Below, in pieces: positions 12,989-24,500 of a stretch of 64,000 nt of DNA (within the stretch, counting starts at the first letter, position 1; each line of letters opens with the position of its first letter). The stretch covers positions 304,188,565-304,252,564 of the forward strand of contig NC_133648.1 of assembly GCF_009905375.1 (NCBI RefSeq), in the 5' to 3' direction. The DNA is from Apium graveolens (taxonomy: Eukaryota; Streptophyta; Magnoliopsida; Apiales; Apiaceae). Both the position numbers and the translations under genes were made by a program. Below the pieces are notes generated by a model. The model was not told where the DNA came from, made no database searches, and saw nothing but the letters and a program-made list of their open reading frames with translations.

Positions 12989-14561
12989 TGTCTCATCAAA
13001 ACGGATGTTCCATCTACGAGAAGCTTGCCTTAAACCATATATGGTTCCCAGCAGCTTACACACTAGGTGTTCATTTCCCTTGGTAAGAAAACCCTCTGGC
13101 TGTATCATATACACTTCCTCCTCAAGTTCCCCATTGAGGAAGGCCGTTTTCATGTCCATTTGCCAGATCTCATAGTCGTAGTAAGCAGCAATCGCAAGCA
13201 AAATCCAAATTGATTTTAACAGGGCTACAGGCGAAAAAGTTTCATCAAAGTCAATCCCTTGACTTCGTTTGAATCCTTTTGCCACGAGCCTGGCCTTATA
13301 GGTCTCCACCTGGCCATCTGCTCCAATCTTTCTTTTGTATACCCACTTGCACACAATAGGCTTAACACCTTCAGGCGCCTGAACCAGAGTCCATACTTGG
13401 TTGGTATACATAGATTCCATTTCGGATTTCATGGCACTATGCCATTTTTCTGAGTCAACACTACTCATAGCCTCATTATAGGTCACAGGGTCGTCATCAA
13501 TGATTGACAACTCATTGTCATTCTCAATGACAAGGCCATAATACCTCTCAGGTTGGCGAGACACTCTCCTTGTCCTACGAATGGGCTGTTCCACAGAAGG
13601 TTGTTCAGTCTGAACAGGTGTTTCCACTTTATCCGTAGTAGTTTGTGCTTCTTGAACTTCATCAAGTTCAATTTTGCTCCCACTGTTTCCTTCAAGGATA
13701 AACTCCTTTTCCAAGATGGTAGCATGTCTGGAGACAAACACCCGATGATCGGTGTAAAAGTAATATCCCAAAGTCTCTTTAGGATATCCCACAAAATTAC
13801 ATTTTACAGATCGAGATTCCAGCTTATCTGGGTCAACTTTCTTGACATAAGCTGGACATCCCCAAATTTTAACGTGTTTAAGACTCGGTTTCCTTTCTTT
13901 CCATATCTCATATGTTGCTTGAGGAACAGATTTGAAAGGCACCTTATTCAGTAAATATGCTGAGGTTTCCAATGCATAACCCCATAGGAATACTGGAAGA
14001 TTCGCATAGCTCATCATGGACCGAACCATGTCTAACAAAGTTCGATTTCTCCTTTCAGATACCCCATTTAACTGTGGAGTATGTGGAGGAGTCCACTGGG
14101 AGACTATACCATTTTCTTTAAGATAATCTAGAAACCCTCCATTCAAGTATTCACCACCTCGATCTGATCGAAGAGTTATAATACTGTGTTTTGTTTGTTT
14201 CTCCACTTCATGTTTATATTCTTTGAACTTTTTAAAGGCTTCAGACTTGTGTTTCATCAAATAAACATATCTGAATCTAGATCTATCATCTATAAAAGTA
14301 ATGAAGTACGAAAATCCACCCATGGCTTGCGTAGACATTGGTCCACATACATCTGTGTGTACCAATCCTAGCAAATCTGCAACCCTCTCTCCATGTCCAC
14401 TAAATAGAGATTTGGTCATTTTACCCAATAGACAAGACTCGCATGTAGGATATGATTCAAAATCAAAGGGGTCAAGTAACCCTTCCTTATGCAATGTCCG
14501 CAGTATATTTTCACTAATATGACCTAGCCTACAGTGCCATAAATAGGTCAGATTTTCATCA
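12989..14561 (-). pseudogene. C1 Copia integrase and N-terminal reverse transcriptase
   Basis: One open frame on the minus strand, interrupted by T1 at 12984. It begins with the GAG-pre-integrase and zinc-binding region (LWHCRLGHISENIL, then CESCLLGKMTKSLF). The integrase core follows: HTDVCGPMSTQAMGG, LRSDRGGEYLNG and the GVSERRNRTLLDM Glu motif. The RT N-terminus follows: WVYKRKIGADGQVETYKARLVAKG, and MDMKTAFLNGELEEEVYM with the first RT Asp. The rest of RT is at 1-261. A TGA at about 14561 separates it from gag-protease. A Ty1/Copia element; the clade (Tork/TAR-like?) is uncertain. Confidence 0.9.
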
Positions 14562-14563
14562 TC

Positions 14564-15172
14564 TCATTTTCTTTTATTAGTTTGTTCAATCTGAAGTAAA
14601 TCATGCTCTACGTCACATACATACAGACCATTATTTATAATATGACGTCCATAAAGAACATTATCTCTAAGGACAGAACATTCATTATTATTAATAATAA
14701 ATGAAAAATCATACAAATCCAACATAGGGATAGAAACAATATTCCTCACAATAGAGGGAATGTAATAACAATTATTCAGAATAATAGTCTTGCCCGTAGG
14801 CATATGTAAACTAAATGATCTTACAGATATGGCCGCAACCCTTGCTCTATTGCCCATACGTAGAATCACCTCATCTTTTTCAAGAGTCCTATTTCCCTTT
14901 AGTCCTTGCAACAAATTGAAAATATGAGAACCACAGGTGGTATCTAATACCCAAGTAGAAATTTGACCTAGTGACATATTAACTTCGATCATGAACATGC
15001 CTAAATCAGAAGCGGTAGTCTTACTACCCTTCTTCTTCTTCAATTCTGCAAGGTAAACCTTGCAGTTCTTGTTCCAGTGCCCCAACTTGTTATAGTGAAA
15101 AAAAACAGCTAAATTAGGACCAGTCAACTTGTGAGCATCTAGTATGCTCCGGAGTGATAGTGCAGAAGACAT
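14564..15172 (-). pseudogene. C1 gag remnant and protease
   Basis: ATG at 15172 starts MSSALSLRSILDAHKLTGPN, the usual Copia gag N-terminus. After about 25 residues it passes directly into a zinc-knuckle region, FFHYNKLGHWNKNC. Nearly all of the gag core is therefore missing. In this knuckle the first two Cys appear changed to Phe and Tyr, while His and the last Cys remain. The aspartic protease follows (TWVLDTTCGSHIFN, where DTGCGSHI is usual), then the pre-integrase region. The product could not assemble particles on its own. Confidence 0.82.
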
Positions 15173-15372
15173 GACGAATATAGTAAATCTGTAAATGATA
15201 AACACATAACAACACTTAGCATTCAATTTCATTTCAAAACACTATATGAATCGGGTCTTTATTCATAAGTGTCTCCCACTAGTTTATCTAATTTTTTTTC
15301 AACCCCCTAAGTGAAATTTAAGCATTCATAATGCTAGTGGGAATAGGGATCCTACATTCCATCACACAACCT

Positions 15373-15672
15373 CGGCTGTGGCACGAAACGTCATGTGATG
15401 TTCAATAGGCAGACAACTCTTATCAATTACATCTTATGTTATTCCCTAATATAAGTTTAGCCTCTTGAATAATTGAGTCACGGCTGTGGCACAACAAACT
15501 CAATATTCTAAGTCAAGTCTAACCCAACATTTCGTACAATTGAATCAGTCTCCAACGGCCCATGGCTGTAGCACGTACCGACCTTTAGATTCTAATTCAA
15601 TGTACCCATCCCTATGTAATAGACAAGTATTTCTTATTTCAAAATCAAAGCCCTCGGCTGTAGCACGAAACG
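15373..15672 (-). repeat. Four dispersed CGGCTGTGGCACGA-like motifs in the C1 leader
   Basis: Copies start near 15373, 15481, 15563 and 15655, spaced about 108, 82 and 92 bases. The core is (C/T)GGCTGT(G/A)GCAC. The dispersed, non-tandem repetition suggests a leader RNA or protein-binding element. Inference only. Confidence 0.6.
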
Positions 15673-16203
15673 ATAATGATTTAAAAATAAGAACCACTTT
15701 TTACCATGTTGGAAGGCTATGACCGACACAAGCCCGTTGTGTCATTGGCCAATTACTACTTGATATTATTTATTTTAGAGGGATTATATTAAGTTACAAT
15801 CATAGTCATATTATAAAGAGATTCTTCCTTTTACATTAAATATTTCAAATCAATAATCGATAATCAGATGATTCCCAGATCGAGTGGAGCATTGTCAAGA
15901 GGCGTCACTTAATAACCCTTTCTTACAGATAGAAATCTGTTGTTGACAGAATCATCCTTTCTCTCAATATTGAAAATTCATATTCAATTACGTGTTTCAT
16001 AAACACAAGAATCTCATGATCGTATTCATAATATTTTTTGTTAAGGCAAGAAACGATTCCTATTCTAGATTTTCTAGAGCACGCCTTATATTGATTTAAG
16101 TTCACCTAAATCTATCATCGCATGGTAAACATAGGCATATATCTCATATATATAATTAAATAAACAAGTAAATGTAAAGTGCAATAAAATAAATGTGTTT
16201 GGT

Positions 16204-16208
16204 TATGG
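16204..16208. repeat. Target-site duplication TATGG, left copy, of A1
   Basis: TATGG precedes TGTTAGGG at 16209 and is repeated at 26744-26748 after TTATCA. Confidence 0.9.
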
Positions 16209-17323
16209 TGTTAGGGCGAAAACACGCACTAATATTCACGCAAGTATACGCGTTCGTAAGTAATATAGAATACTTTCTAGTTCGTTCCCTCAGAGACTCA
16301 AACTAAGTTATTGTCTAATTAAACTCACTCACCAATGTATGATTACTTCTCAATGTTAAGATAATAACACTTAAAATTGTTGATCAAATATTAACTATAA
16401 TTAACTACTTAGTTAACCACTTAACTAACACTTCAAATTATCAATAATAAAACACTCATGAGATCACAACTTCATTATTACTTCCTTCTATAGCCATTGT
16501 TATTACCTTTAGCATGTGACAGTGATGACATTAATCGAATAACACGAAACTGATAAAAGCCAACTTTCATTGTACTAATACCATTCTACCAAGCATCCAC
16601 AATTAAGATAGAAGTTGAATAGTCATCAATTATGTTGAGTTCCTATATGTCTACAGAAATTGACAACACAACGATTTAAGCACAAGTTATTCCTTTTGAT
16701 TACATAGGGCAAATAAAACTGTTAGAATTACCCACTAATCATGCACAACGTACATGAACCTATGCTAGCATGGCAAGTTCTAAATCTCAAGATCCACCGT
16801 CGCTTCACAAGAGATCAACACCCTATCTTATATGTTCGCGACGCACATAAGACGAATACGCGCAACCAATACTAGATATCATGCAATCATCACACACTAA
16901 AGTATTAAACAATTAACTAAAGAATTCCATAATAAATCCGTTGTAACCCCATGATCACGATTAGCCCATAATAGAACTCATCGCCATCATGGGTTCATAT
17001 GAAATCATGATAAACAAACACAAGAAAATAATAACTAAACTAATTATATTAAAACAGAGTACGTCACAAGAGTAAATAAGTCAAAGCAAGAAAACTAGCA
17101 TCCAACATTACAACGAAACAAGAATCACAAGAATATATGCTTCCTCTTCGTTGCGGTGTGCTAAATCGGTCTTCTTCCTTATCTCCTTCACTCCTTGCGT
17201 AAAACACAATCTAAAACATAATCTCCTTAATACTCTCTATGAAAACGTCTCAAATCTACCTATATAATAGTCCCATAAAACTCAGATTACATAGAAGTTG
17301 GAAGCCACACAGAAGTAGAAGTC
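16209..17323 (-). repeat. A1 3' LTR, truncated in U3
   Basis: Matches 25280-26395 almost exactly. At about 17323 the match to the other LTR stops. The 5' part of U3 (the counterpart of about 26400-26743, including the GC-rich module and the terminal TGATAAGTGG on the minus strand) is absent. At the junction a short LTR segment (TAGAAGTTGGAAGCCACA) occurs twice, about 17296 and 17329, suggesting a deletion or duplication event. Confidence 0.85.
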
Positions 17324-18114
17324 TAAAATAATAGAAGTTGGAAGCCACATAGAAGTTTGACCGTGTAATGAGTGAGGTCCACAAAAGACTTATACAATGG
17401 TATCCATGTAACGAGCGTTAGGTTAGCAGATCCCAGACTCTAAAAGCCTTAGGTCACTAGGCACAAAGTCCCCTAAGAACTTAATAACTCGAATACCAAA
17501 GAGCCCACTCTTGATCAATTATGCAGAATTTTTTTTTTTTTTCATAACTTCTGAGCAAGTGCATTTCGCTCCATCTTACCCAACCCTAGACTACTCGCAA
17601 CATAAGCGAGCCGGCTACTAGCCATTTGACGCCTAGCCACAACTAGCTACAACTTCCATATTTTTTTTCTCCAAAACAATTTTTCTTTTTCATGTTTTTA
17701 TCACTAAGAACCTATAATCGAATTCTAAGCATAATAAATAGATTGACCTTGAAAACAACCAAATCATAACAACAATCTAGCCCTTACGCATTCTTTAAGA
17801 CTCAGTGGACTTACAATTGTTTCTAGCATGCATATCAACCTACACAACTTAATATCACTTTAATGCTATCACTACACTCGCATCAATATCATAATTCAGT
17901 CGATAAATCATTGCAAAAGGGATCATAGTAAATGCATGAGCTACATGACATTCATAAAAAAAAACTATATGGCATAAATTATGCAACTATATGAACTAAC
18001 TATCATGAATATGCAACTAAATGACACACACACAATATTCCTTTAACTACCACCCCCAGACTAAAAATCTTCACTGTCCTCAGTGAAAGTAGTAGAAAGG
18101 AACACAGGGTATAC
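17324..18114 (-). other. A1 3' non-coding region
   Basis: About 790 bases between the post-pol ORF and the truncated 3' LTR. No convincing ORF. It holds poly-T runs (about 17530) and a polypurine stretch on the minus strand (TCTGGGGGTGG, about 18049-18059) that may be an internal polypurine tract. The terminal polypurine tract next to the LTR was probably lost with U3. Confidence 0.65.
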
Positions 18115-19284
18115 CTACTCGGAGTCATCATCATCACCCTCAGCGGGTGGAGTATCAGGCGGCGGGTATGCAGAGTCCTCACCAAAAACTGGCCACTGGA
18201 TATCAGCTCCAAGGCCTCGAAAAGCAGTCCCTAACGCAAGGGTGAGCTCCTGAGTAAACCTACTCTGTGTCTCATACATGGCATCCATCCGCCGTGAAAG
18301 CCTCCTATACTGGGCATCACCCATCCCAGCACCCTCCTGAGCTCTCGACGAACCAGCCTCACCACGCCCTGGCCTAGCCATAGTAGCACCTCGTGCTGGA
18401 CGCCCTCCTGGAAGATGATAACCCAGCCCATGCTCCTCAGGCTCACCACCGGTCCACTCCTGCATCCCATTCAGAGTGCCAGAATCTATCGGAGCTGCTG
18501 GCAACTGCAACTGCTCATGAGCAGGCCAGTTCACTCCCACTGCTCGGCATAGCTTTGTAACCGTGGATGCATAAGGGATGTTCATATGCTTTGCTCCCCT
18601 CAAAAACTTCAGAATTCCTTGGTAGATAAACTCACCAAGGTCCACATAGTATTCCTCATTCAGAATTCCCCACAACAGCTGTGCTCTCTCAACTGTGACC
18701 TCGTGTGCATGTGAAGAAGGCAAAATATTAGCACATATAAATGCATTCCATGCACGGGCATACCTGTTCATGCCGATCGCCGGAAAGTGACGATACTCAT
18801 TATTGGATGGACTGCGGTTCCAAACTGTGCCCGGTCGACAGAGAGTCGCACAAATCAAATCCAAGTCAAAATCCTCAGCAGTCTTTTCATTCCAGTTCTC
18901 CTCCTCGGGCTTCCTCTCTCGCTGTCCAATCACACGGCGAATCGCCGCAGGATGATAATCAACCGTCAGCCCACGGACTACAGAAAACCCATTCTTTTCA
19001 GCCTTCGCGTTCGCGTAGAACTCGCGAACAACGCTCATCGGTACTGCTTCGGGTGACTCACAAAAAGCTATCCACCCCTTCTCTGCAATCATAGGCAATA
19101 ACTCACCATCCCTCCCTGATGGTAAAAACCCCCTCTCCTTCAGAATCGGCTTCCCCAACAGCCTAGTGTACTCCTCCTCCGCAGCTCTGTCAGTTAACCG
19201 AGGCCTTGCAGCAGTGCCCCTCGAAGAATCAGCAGTAGGAACTGTGCTCCTGCTGTCAATAGTGCGTGCTCTCTTGGGTGCCAT
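18115..19284 (-). CDS. A1 post-pol ORF (389 aa), putative plant transposon protein
   Basis: Intact ORF starting MAPKRARTIDSRSTVP; a basic, Ser/Arg-rich N-terminus could act as a nuclear signal. The middle (about residues 35-230) resembles the domain annotated as putative plant transposon protein (Transposase_32-like), with AFCESPEAVPMSVVREFYANA, VVRGLTVDYHPAAIRRVIG and ICATLCRPGTVW. A predicted amphipathic stretch follows, and the C-terminus is acidic (EGDDDDSE). It lies downstream of pol, where env-like ORFs of Athila elements sit, but I see no signal peptide or transmembrane helix. It has its own TATA box about 100 bases upstream. Assignment rests on remembered family motifs. Function unknown. 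Confidence 0.75.
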   Translation of the reverse strand: MAPKRARTIDSRSTVPTADSSRGTAARPRLTDRAAEEEYTRLLGKPILKERGFLPSGRDGELLPMIAEKGWIAFCESPEAVPMSVVREFYANAKAEKNGFSVVRGLTVDYHPAAIRRVIGQRERKPEEENWNEKTAEDFDLDLICATLCRPGTVWNRSPSNNEYRHFPAIGMNRYARAWNAFICANILPSSHAHEVTVERAQLLWGILNEEYYVDLGEFIYQGILKFLRGAKHMNIPYASTVTKLCRAVGVNWPAHEQLQLPAAPIDSGTLNGMQEWTGGEPEEHGLGYHLPGGRPARGATMARPGRGEAGSSRAQEGAGMGDAQYRRLSRRMDAMYETQSRFTQELTLALGTAFRGLGADIQWPVFGEDSAYPPPDTPPAEGDDDDSE

Positions 19285-19382
19285 TGATTCGTGAATAGAA
19301 GTGTGTAAGAACTGATTTTTGATGTTTGTGAGAGGGTTTAAGTGTAGGAAGTTTTGTGGGAGATATGTAGGATAGGTGTATG

Positions 19383-19391
19383 TATATATAG
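19383..19391 (-). promoter_or_regulatory. TATA box for the A1 post-pol ORF
   Basis: The minus strand reads CCTATATATACA, with the ATG at 19284 about 100 bases downstream. The intervening sequence is an A/C-rich, leader-like stretch without an upstream ATG close to the start. This would give a 5' UTR of about 70 bases. Inferred promoter. Confidence 0.6.
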
Positions 19392-19540
19392 GGTGTGGAT
19401 TAGATTAGGGTTTGGGAATTAAGGGATAAAATCATACGGTAGTGGGAACAATTCGTGGGTTTATGGGCTAAAACTGTTTTTGTGTTTTTTTTTTTTTTTT
19501 TTTTTCTGAACTGCAAAAAATTTTCTAGGAACTCGACCCC

Positions 19541-19618
19541 TGCGCGGCCGCTCAGCATTTCTGCGCGGGCGTGCAGCAAGCTGCGCGGCCGCTCAGCCTA
19601 GCTGCGCGGGCGCGCAGA
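19541..19618 (-). repeat. GC-rich NotI-site module upstream of the A1 post-pol promoter
   Basis: Two tandem units of about 38 bases. Each holds TGCGCGGCCGCTCAGC (a NotI site, GCGGCCGC, at 19544 and 19585) followed by CTGCGCGGGCG(C/T)GCAG. It stands out from AT-rich surroundings, next to a long poly-T run (about 19479-19505). A near copy lies at 26424-26500 in the A1 LTR U3. Confidence 0.85.
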
Positions 19619-19775
19619 GGGTCTCTGGAATTTTTTTTTTTCAGCCCCTGTTTTCTGATTTTTTTGTGTTTTTGGATAGGTTATTAACTTCTAAGGGTTC
19701 CTATAACAACAATTCATGGGTTGCCTCCCACGCAGCGCTTCTTTTTCGTCATTAGCTTGACGTTCCGTACCTTTC

Positions 19776-20381
19776 TCAAGTAGTCAACAAAATGGCACTA
19801 ACCACCTCTCGGCTTGCCATGTCCCCATAGTAGTGCTTCAACCGCTGACCGTTAACCTTGAATGCTTGGTCCGAATCATTCTCAAAAATTTCCACCGCTC
19901 CATGTGGAAACACAGTTTTGACAATAAAAGGTCCAGACCACCTTGATTTCAACTTCCCAGGAAAAAGTCGGAGCCGAGAGTTGAACAAAAGAACTTGTTG
20001 CCCTGGCATAAATAACTTAGGATGTAGCTTCCTATCGTGCCACCTCTTCACCTTTTCCTTATACATTTTGTTATTCTCGTACGCTTGAAGTCGAAATTCA
20101 TCAAGTTCATTAAGCTGAAGCATTCTTTTCTTACCAGCTGCATCTGAATCCAGGTTCAATTTCTTCAATGCCCAGTAGGCCTTATGCTCAAGCTCCGCTG
20201 GTAGATGACATCCCTTACCGTACACCAACTGAAACGGTGACATCCCTAGTGGAGTTTATGCTGTTCTGTAAGCCCAAACAGCTTCATCGAGCTTTAAAGA
20301 CCAATCCTTCCTTGACGGACAAACAACCTTCTCTAGAATGCGCTTTATCTCTCTGTTAGACACTTCCACTTGACCATTTGT
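19776..20381 (-). pseudogene. A1 integrase C-terminal part
   Basis: Continues the integrase core after a TAA at about 20382 (YHP*TNGQ, from CAA). It includes [16 protein letters not shown] with the catalytic Glu, then WAYRTA, a second in-frame stop near 20255, GMSPFQLVYGKGCHLP and the basic tail (KRWHDRKLHPKLFMPGQQVL, GPFIVKTVFPHGAVEI). The frame is otherwise open to 19776. The two nonsense codons would remove the Glu-containing third of the enzyme. Confidence 0.88.
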
Positions 20382-21508
20382 TTATGGATGATAGGCAGTA
20401 GCTACTCGATGATTCACATTATAACGCTGCATCATAGAAGTGAACTTACGGTTGCAAAAATGTGATCCTTCATCACTTATGATTACCCGAGGCGTTCCAA
20501 ACCTTGTGAAAATTTGCTTATGAAGAAAATTTAGTACTACCTTTGCATCATTTGTCGGTAAAGCTTTAACTTCGACCCATTTTGAGACATAATCGACTGC
20601 CAGCAAGATGTACTGATTATTGCAAGACGAGATAAAAGGCCCCATGAAATCGATTCCCCACACATCAAAGACCTCGACTTCAAGCATCACATTTAATGGC
20701 ATCTCATCCTTCCTTGACAAATTTCCCACTCTTTGGCAACGATCACACCTTAAAACAAACTGATGAGCATCCTTGAACAAAGTAGGCCAGAAAAAACCTG
20801 CTTGCAGAATACGAGCTGCCGTCTTCTCACCTCCATAGTGTCCACCATAAACCGTGGAATGGCAGTCTCGTAATATCCCCTCCGTCTCACAGAACGGGAT
20901 ACATCTCCTGATGATCTGGTCAGCTCCCTGTCTAAACAAATATGGTTCATCCCACATATACCACTTCACCTCATACAGAAACTTCTTCTTTTGCGCGGAT
21001 GTCAAATTAAGAGGTATTATATTGCTGACAAGATAGTTTATAATATCTGCAAACCATGGTTCTTCCTCCTGAATTGCAAACAACTGCTCATCCGGAAAAG
21101 ATTCATTGATTAACGTCCTATCTTGTGAAGTAGAATCGGGATTCTCCAACCTAGAGAGATGGTCAGCTACTTGATTCTCGGTACCTTTTCTATCTTTGAT
21201 CTCTAACTCAAATTCCTGAAGTAAAAGCACCCAACGAATGAGTCTCGGCTTCGAATCCTTCTTAGAAACCAAATAGCAAATAGCTGCATGATCAGTGAAT
21301 ACTGTTACTTTTGTACCAAGCAGATAAGATCGAAATTTCTCAAAGCCAAAGACTATAGCCAAAAGCTCCTTCTCAGTAGTGGTGTAGTTCAATTGGGCAC
21401 CATTTAAAGTCTTACTCGCATAGTAGACCACATGGAAGAGATTTTTCTTGCGCTGTCCTAGAACTGCACCTACCGCATAATCACTCGCATCACACATTAT
21501 CTCAAACG
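20382..21508 (-). pseudogene. A1 RNase H and integrase N-terminal/core part
   Basis: Open frame shifted by one base from the RT ORF; a base is missing near 21508 at PDWTE|(P)FEIMCDASD. RNase H motifs: [54 protein letters not shown]. Integrase: [19 protein letters not shown] and [11 protein letters not shown] (zinc domain), then WGIDFMGPF and [12 protein letters not shown] with the first two catalytic Asp residues. It stops at 20382. Confidence 0.9.
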
Positions 21509-24500
21509 TTCTGTCCAATCTGGTGCTGTAATAACTGGTACAGTGATCAAACTCTTCTTGAGAGTCTCGAATGCTGCCAAACATTCATCATCAAATTTGA
21601 AAGGCACATCTTTCTCAAGCAAATTGCACAATGGCTTAGATATCTTTGAAAAGTCCTTGATGAATCGCCGATAAAAACCCGCATGACCAAGAAAACTACG
21701 GATTCCTTTCACAGAATTGAGTGGGGGAAGATTTTCAATGACTCCCACCTTGGCCTTGTCCACCTCCAAACCCTTGCTAGAGACCTTATGCCTAAGGATA
21801 ATGCCTTCATGCACCATAAAATGACATTTCTCCCAATTAAGCACCAAATTAGTTTCCACGCATCTTTTGAGTACGACGCGCAGATTATTCAAACATTCAT
21901 CATATGAGTGTCCAAAGACGGAGAAGTCATCCATGAACACTTCGACGTTATTTCCAATCATGTCAGAGAATATAGCCATCATACATCTCTGAAAGGTGGC
22001 TGGGGCGCCACATAACCCAAACGAAACTCTACGAAAAGCAAATGTGCCAAATGGACAAGTGAAGGTAGTCTTTTCCTGGTCCTCTGGTGCAATACAAATC
22101 TGATTATACCCGGAATAACCATCCAGAAGACAAAAATACTCATGTCCCGCCAATCTGTCAAGCATTTGATCAATAAATGGAAGAGGAAAGTGATCCTTCC
22201 TTGTGGCTTTGTTCAATTTCCTATAATCCATGCATACTCTCCATCCTGTAACTGTTCGAGTAGGGATCAGCTCATTCTTTTCATTTGCGACCACAGTGAT
22301 ACCTCCTTTCTTAGGAACACATTGTACGGGGCTCACCCACGAGCTGTCAGAAATAGGATAAATGATGCCTGCATCTAGCCATTTCAGAATTTCTTTCTTC
22401 ACCACCTCCTTCATGATGGGATTCAGTCTTCGTTGCTGTTCCACAGTTGGCTTACTACCTTCCTCTAGCAGAATTTTATGCATACAATATGAAGGACTTA
22501 TCCCCTTGATGTCTGCTATGGTCCATCCTATAGCCGATTTGAATTCTCTCAAAATCCTTAAGAGCTTGTCTTCCTCACTACCTGAAAGGTCAGCTGAAAT
22601 AATAACAGGTAACGTAGATGAATCACCTAAAAAAGCATACCTCAAGTGTTCAGGTAGTGGTTTGAGCTCCAAGGTAGGTGCTTCCTCTATTGATGGTTTG
22701 AGCTTCCCTTCAGCATTCTTAAGGTCAGAAGTACCAAGAGATTCAAATGGTATGTCCAGCTTTCGCTTCCAGGGAGAAGCGTTCAGATATTGTAATTGCT
22801 CGTTGCTATCTTCATCATCACTGTCAAATTCCCCCACTAAGGCCTTTTCCAATGCATCAGACATTAGCATGTGCTCGAGTTCCGAAGTAACCGTGGAATC
22901 AATCACATCTACTTTTAAGCACTCCTCATCTTCTGTAGGGAATTTCATTACCTTGAATACGTTGAAGGTCACATCCTGATCTTGGACCCGCATAGTAAGT
23001 TCCCCTTTTTGTACATCTATCAAGGTACGGCCAGTAGCCAAGAAAGGCCTCCCCAAGATTATGGGAATCTTCTTATCTTCCTCAAAATCCAGAATAACAA
23101 AATCTGCTGGAAAGAAGAGCTTATCCACCTTGACGAGCACATCCTCAACTATGCCCCTTGGGTAAGTAATGGAACGGTCTGCCAATTGTAGCGACATGTA
23201 TGTGGGTTTTGGATCAGGCAGATCCAGCTTTTTAAAGATCGACAAGGGCATCAGATTAATGCTTGCTCCCAAATCACAAAGGCACTTGTCAAAAGTTAGA
23301 TTGCCAATGGTGCAAGGAATGGTGAAGCTTCCTGGATCTTTCAGTTTTGGTGGTAACTTTTGTTGCAGAACCGCGCTGCATTCTTCCGTGAGAGCAACGG
23401 TTTCAAGGTCATCCAGTTTCACCTTCCTTGAAAGAATAGTCTTCATAAACTTCGCATAACTAGGCATTTGTTCCAGAGCCTCAGCGAAAGGTATATTGAT
23501 GTGAAGTTTCTTGAACACCTCCAGAAACTTCCCGAACTGTCTATCCAGCTTTTGTTGCTGCAATCTCTTAGGAAAAGGTGGTGGAGGATAGAGCTGTTTC
23601 TCCCCTGTATTAGCCTCAGGAAGAGTGTGTTCAACAGTAGTCTTCCTTGGTTCCGCCGCTTTCTCCTTTTGCTTAGATTCTTCATCTCTAACTTCAGCTT
23701 CGACTTCTTTTGCCTTTTCAGCATCAGCTACTTTTCCAGACCTTAAGGTAATAGCCTTGACTTGCTCTTTAGCTTCCTTCCTGCCTGGTACTTCCGTGTC
23801 ACTGGGAAGAGTGCCAGGTTGACGATTGAGCATTGCATTGGCTAATTGACCGATTTGATTTTCCAAGGTCTTGATAGAAACCGCCTGACTCTTGCACAAC
23901 AGCTTAAGTTCCTCAAAATCAGCACTGGTAGGTGCAGCTGCACTTCCTTGTTGAGGATATGATTGCCTTGTAGCATACTGCTGTGGTTGCTGGAATCCAG
24001 ATGGGTTAAAATGTTTACTCACCCCTTGCTGATATGGTGGCTGAATAGCATTCTGATTATTCCCCCAGCTGAAATTTGGATGATTTCTGTTATTAGGATG
24101 ATAGGTCGCTGGCACAGGCTGTTGTTGTCGCTGATAATTATTCACATACTGAACAGATTCATTGACAAGAGAACACTGATCCGTAGCATGAGAACCTGCA
24201 CAAAGCTCACAAACCATAGCTATTTGATTAACTCCATACGTAGCTAGAGAATCAACCTTTATTGATAGCGCTTGGAGCTGGGCTGCAATAGCGGTGGCTG
24301 CATCAACTTCCAGAATACTTGCTACCTTGCCTGACGTCATCCTCTGAGTTGGGTTTTGATGCTCATTTGCAGCCATCGTCTCTATAAGATTATACACCTC
24401 AGTATAGCTTTTAGCCCATAAGGCGCCTCCAGCTGCTGCATCGAGCATGGGCCGAGATTGGGCCCCCAAACCATTATAAAAACCAGTGATTACCATCCAA

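Larger units (their letters stand above)
15173..16208 (-). other. C1 5' leader, gag-proximal part
   Basis: Non-coding stretch between C1 gag and the A1 insertion, continued at 26749-27617. Total leader length is about 1.9 kb once A1 is removed. It contains four dispersed copies of a CGGCTGTGGCACGA-like motif (see repeat entry). The 61-80 residue ORFs here are not convincing genes. Confidence 0.75.
19285..19775 (-). other. A1 intergenic spacer between pol and the post-pol ORF
   Basis: Non-coding. From left to right it holds the post-pol leader, a TATA box, a poly-T tract, the GC-rich module and a short stretch up to the pol stop. The layout looks like a promoter region for the downstream gene. 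Confidence 0.6.

Noticed and set aside
15486..15722. Small plus-strand ORF in the C1 leader
   Set aside because: Overlaps the repeated leader motif; no domain, no neighbours on that strand.
18115..19284. Post-pol ORF of A1 as a viral envelope protein
   Set aside because: No signal peptide, transmembrane segment or Cys pattern is visible. The sequence fits the plant transposon-protein family better.
22362..22979. A 205-codon plus-strand ORF opposite A1 pol
   Set aside because: Shadow of the clearly coding minus-strand gag-pol frame.
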